This document shows, one piece after another, positions 48,181 to 57,271 of a DNA stretch of 64,000 bases (position 1 is the stretch's first letter; each line of letters starts with the position of its first letter). The notes beneath the pieces are model-generated. The model saw nothing but the letters and a program-made list of their open reading frames with translations, was not told the origin of the DNA and did not search any database. Location: assembly GCA_005656395.1 (NCBI GenBank), contig SRSI01000050.1:1736001-1800000 (forward strand). Direction: 5' to 3'. The stretch comes from Strongyloides papillosus (Eukaryota > Nematoda > Chromadorea > Rhabditida > Strongyloididae). Both the position numbers and the translations under genes were made by a program.

Positions 48181-48189
48181 GGCTCTTGT
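48181..48189 (+). repeat. Target-site duplication, right copy in SRP RNA gene
   Basis: Second exact copy of GGCTCTTGT, followed directly by the rest of the SRP Alu domain (AAACCAACTTCTAGGTGGC). Confidence 0.88.
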
Positions 48190-48475
48190 AAACCAACTTC
48201 TAGGTGGCTTAGGATGGGGAAGGTCTGCCTGTCGGGTAAACATTTGTCTGCCTGTCGTCGTTGACCGAGTGTCCGTGCCAAGCGTAGCGTCGATAGACCA
48301 TCAGTGGGGGAGCCCGTTGGTGATCGGTCGTAGTCAGTTCACTGGCTTATAAAGAGAGATGGATGGCTCAGGCCCGTGAGGGAGCAGGCAAAAGTCTCCG
48401 CGCTATGACAGTGGCCGGATGGCACACGCGAGGCGTTGGGTTTCAGGTGCCGGCATTATATGGTCTCACTCATTC

Positions 48476-48488
48476 TTTTGCACTTTTT
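48476..48488 (+). terminator. Pol III terminator of SRP RNA
   Basis: T4 at 48476-48479 followed by T5 at 48484-48488, at the point where the GC-rich RNA sequence ends. Confidence 0.65.
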
Positions 48489-49105
48489 CGAAATTTATTT
48501 TTTCATAAGAATTATATAAAATGTTTATCATATTCATTTCCTTGGAAATAAGTAATATTACACCTGTCAGTTACTAATAAACTTTTTTTAAACGTAAGTA
48601 CACATTCAATGACAATCATTAACTCTATCTTCACGTTACCAAACTTTTCTGTATGTGAATCATTTACATATCATAAAATAATCAAAATTGACAATAAATT
48701 TTGTACTTCTCGCATAAACATTTTTTTGAATTTTAAAACACGTTCTGTTATCAATATAAATGCTAATGTTTTCTGAAATTTTTACTTTACAGATCGTTAT
48801 CTTTAATTTGATTATAAATATTCTTTTTTTCAATATAACTATTTTGTTTCATCTAGTTGTTCGTGACAAATGAAGTAAGTTCATTAATCTTATTTAATGA
48901 GGACACATATTCATAAAGGTGATCACAATACCATTCATCTGATAAGAGAAATTATAAATGAATTATTTTAGTGTATATTTTTAGAATTATTTTTGTAGTC
49001 ATTTTGTTATTTATCATTTTTTGATGGTTACATTATTTGTGCATGTTCTCTTTTTAATATAAGTTAAAATTTATTTTTAGATTTTCAAGCAGTCTTTTTA
49101 AAATA
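48489..49105. other. Spacer upstream of RIDA
   Basis: A+T-rich upstream region of the RIDA gene. A 3' splice-like site (TTATTTTTAG at about 49080) precedes its ATG by 25 nt and suggests trans-splicing. No other feature seen. Confidence 0.5.
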
Positions 49106-49531
49106 ATGAAAACTATCATTACTTCACCTAATGCTCCAGCTGCTCTTGGTCCATACAGGTAACTTTATATATTTAACCCTCTACATATTAATATCACATT
49201 TAGCCAAGCTGTTCGTGTTGGAAACACCATCTACCTTTCTGGATCTCTTGGTCTCGTACCATCAACTGGAAATTTCATTGGTGATGACGTTGAATCTCAA
49301 ACAAAACAAGCCATGGTAAACATCGGAGAAGTTTTAAAAGCTGCCGGATGTACTTACGATAACATCGTTAAGAGTACCGTCCTCCTTGCTGATATTAATG
49401 ACTTCCAAAAGATGAATGAAGTCTACAAAACCTTCTTCACTAAGGACTTCCCAGCTCGTTCTGCATTCCAGGTAGCTAATCTCCCAAAGGCTGCTCGTGT
49501 TGAAATTGAAGTTATTGCTCATGTTGAATAG
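49106..49531 (+). CDS. rida: RIDA (YjgF/UK114) reactive intermediate imine deaminase
   Basis: Exons 49106-49158 and 49204-49531, with a 45-bp intron splitting a Ser codon, encode 126 residues. The family normally has about 125-140. It starts [20 protein letters not shown], the typical substrate-side N-terminus. [13 protein letters not shown] follows, and the C-terminal signature is [20 protein letters not shown], with the conserved catalytic Arg. RIDA hydrolyses reactive enamine/imine intermediates from PLP enzymes and protects metabolism, as a homotrimer in the cytosol or mitochondria. Its codon use is richer in C-ending codons than that of its neighbours, consistent with high expression. 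Confidence 0.97.
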
Positions 49532-49949
49532 ATGTTAAAATAAATTTTTATTGGCAATGTGTGTTGTTGTTATTTGAAGTTAATGAGATTGATAAATAAA
49601 GTACATAAAGGTATTGCTCTTTGTAAATACTACTTCACGAATCTAATCTTATTATAACTAATTTGTTTATATACATAAACTACAGAACAAATTTAATATG
49701 CAGGCTGTCTTACTAATTTTTTACACTTTATAAACTTTAAATTTACTTTGATTCACTTAACAGATAATATTAGTTTGCATGAGTTGTCATTCTTCTAAAG
49801 CAAAACGATAATTTTGATATTTTAAATATTAAAAAAATTATCTATTTAAAATAAATTTGAATTTTCAATATCGTTAATATTCAAATTATGTTTCCATATA
49901 ATGATACCAACATTAAGAACATCAACATTTCTTGTAAGTGATTTCAAGA
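49532..49949. other. Spacer RIDA / Aurora-like kinase
   Basis: A+T-rich spacer between two plus-strand genes. Contains an AATAAA near 49594 likely used by RIDA. No other feature seen. Confidence 0.5.
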
Positions 49950-51182
49950 ATGGACGATGATTATAATGCATCAACTAGGAGGTTTGACGAAACTATAGAT
50001 GAAGAAAACAGTGGTGACAGCACAAATTATCCACCAGACATGACATCAATAAGCAATTATATTGATAGCAATATTTCCGCAATTGAATATGTTGATTCAG
50101 AAGATGAGAAAAGAACTATATTGATAGAAAACGAGTATGAAACAATGGAGACAGATGAAGAGGATGATGAAGAGATGGATACAGAAGTTTTGTGCCAAAG
50201 AATGGATAATATACATGTTCCTAGGAAACATCTGCAACAGAAAAAGAGAGAAACAAAGAATGAAGAAAAAAAATTGTAAGTTTTTGTATATAAGTTAATT
50301 TAAACTTTTTAGTATATCCTTATCAGATTTCATAATAGGTAAACCAATGGGAGCAGGACAATTTGGGAGAGTTTACCTAGCTAAGACAAGGGAAGAGCAT
50401 TTTATTTGTTGCTTAAAAGTAAGTCCATATCACCACATATTTAATATATTTTCATTTAGATGATAAGCATCAAAAAACTAAACAGTCATAAATACCACAA
50501 ACAACTTGAGATAGAAGTTACTCTTCAACAACGATTAAACCATCCCAATATCCTACAACTATACAACTGGTTTCAGGATAAAAATAACGTCGTCCTCATT
50601 TTGGAATGTGCTTTGCATGGGTCTATGTCTAACGATATGAGGAATGAGGAAAAAAAGTTCTATGACGACAAAAAAGCATGCAAATATACAGTTCAGGTGG
50701 CTGATGCTTTAATGTATTGTCATTCATTGAATATTATTCACAGAGACTTGAAGACTGAAAACATTTTGCTGGATCATTATAAAAATGCAAAGTTATGCGA
50801 TTTTGGGTGGAGTATCCAAACTGTTAAGAATAGGGCAACATTCTGTGGGACGGCCGAATATATCCCTCCAGAGATGTTAATTGAGAATGAGAAAGTTTCA
50901 TATGGCAAGGAGGTTGATATATGGGCGTTGGGAATTTTGATATTTGAAATGTTGTCTGGAGAGACACCTTTTTGTTGTACTAGCACAAAAGCTATCTTGG
51001 CTAGGGTTAGAGAAGGGAGATTTCATATGCCCTGTGATATTGATAGTGATGCAAAAGATTTGATAAGGAGACTGTTAAAAAGAAACCCAACAAGAAGACT
51101 GGAATTGAGGAATGTTCTAAAACACCCATGGATTATGAAACATTACTCGGGAAATACAACCATAGATGATGAATCAGTTTAG
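49950..51182 (+). CDS. Divergent Aurora-like Ser/Thr kinase
   Basis: Exons 49950-50275, 50313-50418 and 50460-51182, with consistent phases, encode about 384 residues. Residues 1-108 are strongly acidic (EEDDEEMDTE). The kinase domain has a Gly-rich loop GKPMGAGQFGRVYLAK (about 118), beta-3 Lys in CCLK (144), catalytic loop HRDLKTEN (Asp about 240), DFGWS (about 258) and activation segment TFCGTAEYIPPEM with the Aurora-type Thr (about 271). All catalytic residues are present. DFGW and the activation segment point to the Aurora family, but the loop reads KTEN instead of the usual KPEN and the acidic N-terminus is unusual. Auroras drive spindle assembly and chromosome segregation. It could be a lineage-specific paralogue of air-1/air-2; a related AGC/CaMK-like kinase is less likely. 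Confidence 0.85.
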
Positions 51183-51867
51183 CATAATGGGAAGAATAAA
51201 AATATCTACTGAGTAAAAATAAGAAATGTCTGCGAAGATTATTATAAAACCTACAAAAAATGAGGCACATTCTTGTAAATTGACTCAACTATAATCATGT
51301 TAAAAAATAATTTTTTATTTAATTTAATCAAAAAACTAACAATTTGTAATATAATAATACGATAAAACTTTTAATTTCATTCATAAGATTTTAAAATAAT
51401 AAAATAGAAATTCACATCCAATGTAGTATACATTTTTCATACATAACAAAGATTAAAAATGAAGAAATATCGTTGAAAGCATTCAATTGGAGGGATTAAA
51501 TTAGAGTGAAAAAGACTTCTAACATAACGTATGATAATGTCTCTTGAATAATAAAATCACATTTTACCAAAAAAACTTATTGCAATCTTTCAAAAATTCA
51601 TATTAATTTAGTCTCAATATCATAGTTGATGAAATCACGATACCTAAGAATAATTTCTCAATTAACGTATCAACACATTAATACCTAATCTTTTCAAAAT
51701 AAAAAAGAAAGTGATGACATACCATTGTCATCATATTAAATACTATATAAACTTGCGTGGTTCTGTCATTTACGATACCTTTATTGTTTTTTCTAGAAAA
51801 ATATCACTTACCCAATTTAATATCATTTTTATTTTTTTTAGATTGGTGAACATTTTATGAATCTAAA
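51183..51867. other. Spacer and upstream part of duplication unit 1
   Basis: A+T-rich upstream region. From about 51370 it resembles the region upstream of the second MATH-BTB gene (about 53680-53990), sharing stretches such as GATTAAAAATGAAGAAATA and AATAAAATCACATT. Confidence 0.6.
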
Positions 51868-53103
51868 ATGAGTACCATATTTAATTCTAGTTCGCTTTTC
51901 AACAAAATTAAAGAAATTTTAAAGAACGATACTTTGTTAACACCAGATATTAAATGCATGGGTAGTACTCAATGTAAACCCGGTCGTCTATCACACACTT
52001 GGACGGCGGGTTTTTTTACCAACTGAATTAAATTTCTATTTTCATATTTAGATAGATAATTTTCGTTCAGTATGTGGACTAAGCGAACACAAAGTACTCC
52101 TTCAAAGCGAGATATTTGCAAGTAATCTTGTCCCTGAACTCAAATGGAGAATGTGCATCCTCCCTCAAGGTGAAATTAAAGGAAGCCTTACATACGGATT
52201 CTTGTACATGGAAGTCATCTCACTATCTCGCAACGAAAAGTTTTTATTCAAAGCTAAGCACAAATATGTCATCAAAGATCGCCAATCTGGAAATGAGTTG
52301 ATTTCAGACACGTTCGTAAATACAATTTTCCCACGCCCAAACGATCGGATCCTCCGTAGTAGTATATTCTGTTTCCCACTCCACAGAACTGGTATTTACT
52401 CATCCGAAAATGGTTCATTAGACATACTTTGTGACATTGAAATCATATCAAGTGATAAGGGACTTCATTATAGTGAAGAATCTGTTAAACCTCCACTGGA
52501 TAATGTCTCCCACTACATGAATTATATATCAAAATTTAAGAAGATGTACGATTCATCAGATAAAACTGATTGTCAAATTATTTGCGAGGGAGAAGTTCTT
52601 AAAGTCCATAAATTTATGCTCATCTCGCATAGTTCTGTATTTTATGCTATGTTCGAGCACAAAGGAACAAAAGAAGCTAAAGAAAATACTATTAAAATTG
52701 TTGATACAGAACTTCCAACACTTAAAATGATGATTGACTACATATATACTGGCACAATCCCGGAGTTGCTTGATGACAATGAAACTATCAACCTACTTCA
52801 ATTAGCCGATAAGTACGACATTCAGCCATTAAATCGTTTGTGTCAGGATAGATTGATCTTCCATTTGACGGAGTCAAATGTTTGTGAATTGTTGAAGATA
52901 TCTGATGCCTGCAAAGCTCATTTTCTTAGGGATGTCTGTATTAGATTGGTAATTTTGATATTTCGTTATTTTTAATTGTAACTTTTTAGGTTGCTAGAAA
53001 TCTCAAGAAGATTGTAAACAGTAGAGAATGGTTAGAGATGGAAAATACTCATCCGCTATTGTTATACTACGTTATGAAGCAAGCTTTACAATATGGATCA
53101 TAA
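51868..53103 (+). CDS. MATH-BTB protein (SPOP/BATH-like), copy 1
   Basis: Exons 51868-52005, 52052-52948 and 52990-53103 encode about 382 residues, close to SPOP (374). The MATH domain begins RLSHTWT-IDNF and contains LKWRMCILPQG; the BTB domain is TDCQIICEGEVLKVHKFML, then FYAMFEHKG, MIDYIYTGTIPEL and LLQLADKYDI. These proteins bind substrates through MATH and CUL3 through BTB for ubiquitination. The first intron would start with GC (GCGGGTTTTT) where copy 2 has GTAAGTTTTT, so splicing may be weak or broken; without it the frame reaches a stop at 52024. The ORF beginning at 52151 could be a shorter alternative product. Confidence 0.8.
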
Positions 53104-53343
53104 AGTACATATCTGCTGTATGTATATAAGTATATATTTTATTAATTTTTTTATTTACATATTAAAAAGTAAGGGTAATAGATAATAAAATATGTTAATA
53201 AGTAATCAGTAGTAATATAAAGTTTATATAGTAAAAGTTAGTGATCAAAAAAGTCCATTATCAATAATAAAATATAATATATATAATATATCCAAAATAA
53301 AACGTATTTTTTATATACCTTCTATAGAAATTAATAACTTTTC

Positions 53344-53650
53344 CTAAGTCATAATATCAAAGTACTTTTTAACTTCAATATACTTCTTCTGTTTATTAGC
53401 ATACACCCCATTTGTCCTCGTATCAACAACTTCCTCAGCTAATGCTTTAGATATGTAAAGATTATTTAATTTTTTATCACTTCTAAGCATTTGTGGAAGT
53501 ATTGTGTGTGAATAAAGACTGTTATAAAGTTGTATTCCATCTGTTATATCATTTAAATAGATTTTAGGAGCAATAATTCGATCCATAAGACATCTAGAAT
53601 TGGCAAAAACAACCCTATTTAGGTGTTCAATATTTTTTTGGATGTTTCAT
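53344..53650 (-). pseudogene. Collapsed copy of the F-box-like gene
   Basis: Three segments of the neighbouring 602-residue protein are joined. The first matches about 186-249 (IQKNIEHLNRVVFANSR, NDITDGIQLYNSLYS), the second about 380-398 (ALAEEVVDTRTNGVYAN) and the third about 582-592 (QKKYIEVKKYFD). Two large internal pieces are missing, and the 5' half is gone. The remaining frame is open to a stop at 53344, so the deletions happen to be in frame. Best read as a decayed duplicate. Confidence 0.85.
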
Positions 53651-54029
53651 AATAATATGATAAAATGTTTAATTTTATTTTAAGATTTTAAAATAATAAA
53701 GTATGTTTTCACATCCGATATACTTTTTGCATACAATGAAAAGATTAAAAATGAAGAAATACCCTTCAAGAGACTACAAATGGCAAAAGAAAACTAGAAA
53801 AAGACTCCTAATATACCTTGTAATAAGGTATCTTGCATAATAAAATCACATTATACCAAAAAAAATATTGTAACCGTTTTAATTTCTATCAACTGAGTTA
53901 CAATATCATTAGTTTACGAAATCAAAGAACAACGACATTTGTACTTAATCCTTATACCAAAACGTCATCTGCCCAATTTAATTTCATTTTATTAGTTTGT
54001 TAGATCGCTGAACGTCTTTTAATTCTAAA
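53651..54029. other. Upstream region of MATH-BTB copy 2
   Basis: Diverged duplicate of the region upstream of copy 1 (about 51370-51860). It marks the junction between the two duplication units. No gene. Confidence 0.6.
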
Positions 54030-55267
54030 ATGAGTAACGTAACTAGATCTGAATTAGATTTAGTCATTAACAAGATTGGAAACGTTTCAATGGAAGATAA
54101 TTTTTCAATGCCAGCTTTCAGATCCACGAATCGTACTCAGTATGAACCTCTTCGCATATCACACAGTTGGACGGTAAGTTTTTTTCTAAATAAATTAAAA
54201 TTCTATTTTCATTCTTAGATAAAAGATTTTCCTTCAATAATAACATCAGGTGAACAACAATTGTGCCTTAGTAGCAGTACATTCGTAAGTGAGGTCGCCC
54301 CTGAAATATACTGGAGAATGTGCATGTTTCCTCGAGGAGGAAATTTAGGGGGCACTAGAAATGGATTCATATTCATGGAAGTTACCTCAACGTCTAAATA
54401 CAAAAAGTTGACAGTTAAAGCTAAGCACAAGTACATCATCAAAAGTCACGGATTTGGAGCTCATGATTGGAATTCAGACGTGTTCATAAACACAAATTCT
54501 TTACATCCAGATAATCCAATCGTCCATTGTAGTATATTCTGTATCCCACTCTCCAGAATTGATAATTACTTGTATGGAGATGGTTCATTGGACATATGTT
54601 GCGAGATGCAAATCATACCGAATGATAAGGGAATTTTTTGTAAAGAAGAACCCGTTAAACCTCCAATGGATGATGTCTCCCACTATATCAATCATGCTTC
54701 ACCATTAAAGAAAATGTACGACTCATCGGATGAAGCTGATTGTGAAATTATTTGCAATGGAGAAGTTTTAAAAGTACATAAATTCATGCTCATTGCCTAC
54801 AGTCCAGTATTTAGAGCTATGTTTGAGCACAAAGAAACAAAAGAAGCTGAAGAAAATACCATTAAAATTGTTGATGCAGAACTTCCAACGCTTCAAATGA
54901 TGATTGATTACATATATACTGGTACGATTCCGGAATTACTTAATGATGATCAAATTGTCGACTTACTTCAATTAGCCGACAAGTACGACATTCAGCCATT
55001 GAATCATTTGTGTCAGGATAGATTGATCTTCCATTTGACGGAGTTGAATGTTTGTGAATTGTTGCAGGTATCTGAAGCCTGCGAAGCTCAATCACTTATG
55101 GATGCCTGCGTCAGATTGGTAAGTTAATATTTTTTTATTATTAATTCTAACTTTTTTAGGTTGCTAGGAATCTCAAGCATATTGTAGAAAGTAAAGAATG
55201 GTTAGAGATGGAGAATACTCACCCACAATTAATAATTAATGTTATGAAGCAAATTATGAAACGTTGA
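54030..55267 (+). CDS. MATH-BTB protein (SPOP/BATH-like), copy 2
   Basis: Exons 54030-54173, 54219-55118 and 55160-55267 encode about 383 residues. The MATH domain runs from RISHSWT-IKDF and includes YWRMCMFPRGGNL and NGFIFMEV. The BTB domain includes ADCEIICNGEVLKVHKFML, FRAMFEHKE, MIDYIYTGTIPEL and LADKYDIQPLN. Introns sit at the same positions as in copy 1, here with canonical GTAAG donors, so the structure supports the copy 1 model. Expected role: CUL3 substrate adaptor. The N-terminal 48 residues differ more from copy 1 than the rest, suggesting relaxed or diversifying change there. Confidence 0.92.
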
Positions 55268-55462
55268 TCATAAATTAGCTATGCGTTCCTTTGTATAATT
55301 ATCATATTTGTAAATTTTTTTTCTCTTTTATTTAAATGATAAAGATAATAAATTATGTTAACAACTGATGAATAGTAATAGAAAGTTTATTGTAAAAATT
55401 AGTTATCAAAAAAGTTCATTATGAAAAGTAAAGTACAATATATCAAAAAATTAGAAATTTGT

Positions 55463-57271
55463 TTATAAATATCTTCTATAGAAATTGATAACTTTCCCAT
55501 AAGTCATATTATCTATATACATTTTTATTTCAGTATACTTCTTCTGTTCAAAAAGACTTCCTCGCTTCATGATTGTAACCTCAACTTCATTATACTCCTC
55601 ATGATGACTACTAGGGACATTATAAAAATGTTCATTATCATTACGTCTCCTTGGTGTCTTGATAATGAATCGTCCAGGACCGCGTGGAGTATTCATTTCT
55701 AACTCTCTAAAACCATTATTCAGTCCCTTGACATCACAAAGGAATTTACATGTAAAAATATCAAAAGATGGCCATTTCAGGACAAGTTTTTTATCACCAG
55801 TTTCAGTTATTTTTTCATCCGTAAGACTTCTAAGAACAATCGTTGATGCATACTTCTCGGCAACCGTAAAATCTACATACCTCAGCTTCTTGAAAATAAC
55901 TCCCAACTTATCTAAATCACATATATCACTATCCCTTAAATCATGGAGAATCAATGTCTCAATATGTGGAGAGGCCATAGCGATTAACTTTAACTCATCA
56001 AAAGATAAAATATCACAATGATCCAGATAGATAAGTGTCAAATTTGGTGGTATCTTACAACAAAATTCAATGAAAGTATTAGCATAAACCTCATTTGTCC
56101 TCGTATCAACAACCTCCTCAGTTAATGCTTCAGATATCTCAAATAAGTACAGTGTCATAGCAAATCTCCTCATATTATAACATTTCTTTAAAGCATCATG
56201 GAAAGCACTCGTAAATGGAACGGCAAACACCAAATCAGGAAATGAGGTAATATCTTTGTAGTAAATAATCCCGAAGTTTGTTAGAGTATCCATGCATTCT
56301 AAAACCATTGGATGGACGAAGATGAAAGATGTATCCATATATCCAGTGACAAACCAAGTTAATGAACGAACATTCTCAGCTTCCACAAAAAAATCAACCC
56401 ATGCCTGGAAATTCCGAAGACCGTATAAATATATATCTATGTGAACATTCTGAGATTTCGAGGTAAACTGTTCCAGCAAATCAAATTCATTAGCACTTTC
56501 AAGGCAATCAACTGCATTGTGTGTAAGGTACAGATTATCCAGTTTTTTATCACTTCTAAGCAATTGTGGAAGTCCTGTGTAAGAATAGAGACTGTTATAA
56601 AGTTGTATTCCATCTGTTATGTCATTTAAATACATTTTAGGAGCCAAATTCCTATCAATAAGACATCTTGAATTTGCAAAAACAAGCTTATCCAAGTATT
56701 CAATATTCTTTTGGATGTATTCTAAATATTTGTAATCAAAAGTTTGTTTTGTAATATAAAGAATTTTTACATGCTTAAAATCTTTCAGTGTAGATAAGTT
56801 TGTTATGTCAAAATTATCATTAATGACAAGATTCAACGACGTGTGCTTTGGTAAGTTTTCTTTTATAACATTATCTAAATATTTAATCTTTTCCATCCCC
56901 TCATCGTCGTTTTGATTACCTCTTCCATTACTATTAACCAGCTCATTGACTGTTACCGTTAAAAAAGTTTCATCATAGTAATTTCTACATTCAATACAAT
57001 AACGGAATTTACCAATGGTTGATAAAAAAAGACGCATGGAGACAACTAAACTATCTTCATATTCATAGTAATACCATAAGTTCTTGTATTTATAGTGGAT
57101 TTGACTTAATGTAGTGCGCAACTTTGTACAACTATTCCTTAGATTTCTTAAATCCTTATATGAATTAAGTTTCTCAATAATTTTCCTTAGCAACAAACTA
57201 TTTGAAAGTACAGCAAGGTAATCGAAATTATCAACTTCAGTTATATTTTCATTTATCTGATTATCTCCCAT
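55463..57271 (-). CDS. F-box-like protein, 602 residues
   Basis: A single exon starting at ATG 57271. Residues about 20-55 (NSLLLRKIIEKLNSYKDLRN and LRNSCTKLRTTL) fit an F-box: Leu/Ile-rich helices with a Cys-x-x-Leu pattern. The rest has Leu-rich segments such as LRYVDF and LTLIYLDHCDILSF that may be irregular LRRs, ending in a basic Arg-rich region. F-box proteins are SCF ubiquitin-ligase adaptors, so a role beside the CUL3-type MATH-BTB adaptor next door is possible, but no substrate is indicated. It runs tail to tail with MATH-BTB copy 2 (stop codons 195 bp apart). The domain call is moderate because the F-box is divergent. Confidence 0.75.
   Translation of the reverse strand: MGDNQINENITEVDNFDYLAVLSNSLLLRKIIEKLNSYKDLRNLRNSCTKLRTTLSQIHYKYKNLWYYYEYEDSLVVSMRLFLSTIGKFRYCIECRNYYDETFLTVTVNELVNSNGRGNQNDDEGMEKIKYLDNVIKENLPKHTSLNLVINDNFDITNLSTLKDFKHVKILYITKQTFDYKYLEYIQKNIEYLDKLVFANSRCLIDRNLAPKMYLNDITDGIQLYNSLYSYTGLPQLLRSDKKLDNLYLTHNAVDCLESANEFDLLEQFTSKSQNVHIDIYLYGLRNFQAWVDFFVEAENVRSLTWFVTGYMDTSFIFVHPMVLECMDTLTNFGIIYYKDITSFPDLVFAVPFTSAFHDALKKCYNMRRFAMTLYLFEISEALTEEVVDTRTNEVYANTFIEFCCKIPPNLTLIYLDHCDILSFDELKLIAMASPHIETLILHDLRDSDICDLDKLGVIFKKLRYVDFTVAEKYASTIVLRSLTDEKITETGDKKLVLKWPSFDIFTCKFLCDVKGLNNGFRELEMNTPRGPGRFIIKTPRRRNDNEHFYNVPSSHHEEYNEVEVTIMKRGSLFEQKKYTEIKMYIDNMTYGKVINFYRRYL

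Larger units (their letters stand above)
46871..48479 (+). ncRNA. Signal recognition particle (7SL) RNA gene interrupted by a 1.29-kb element
   Basis: A sharply GC-rich block in very A+T-rich DNA. The 5' part, 46871-46895, reads GCCGGGAGCTGCGGTGGGCT then CTTGT. After the element it resumes at 48181/48190 and runs to about 48479, for about 315 nt without the insert. Diagnostic pieces are the Alu-domain loop TTGTAAACC near 48187, helix 5 TGTCCGTGCC (48270-48279), and the helix 6 GGAG tetraloop at 48309-48312 closed by GGG/CCC. The helix 8 SRP54-binding segment GGGAGCAGGCAAAAGTCTCC (48380-48399) matches the universal GGAGCAGG..AAAA.CTCC. T4 at 48476 would end Pol III transcription. SRP RNA scaffolds SRP proteins for targeting to the ER. 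The insertion splits the Alu domain, so this copy is probably inactive unless the insert is removed. The exact 5' and 3' ends are estimates. Confidence 0.88.
51370..53650. repeat. Segmental duplication, unit 1
   Basis: Unit 1 (about 51370-53650) parallels unit 2 (about 53680-57290). Both have a similar upstream region, a plus-strand MATH-BTB gene and then a minus-strand F-box-like sequence. Unit 1's F-box-like part is reduced to remnants, so the unit is shorter. The 3' flanks also match (AAAAAAGTCCATTAT at about 53248 and AAAAAAGTTCATTAT at about 55408). Confidence 0.8.

Noticed and set aside
48363..48551. Open frame within the SRP RNA 3' part
   Set aside because: It overlaps helix 8 and the conserved SRP core; the GC-rich RNA structure explains the sequence better than a protein.
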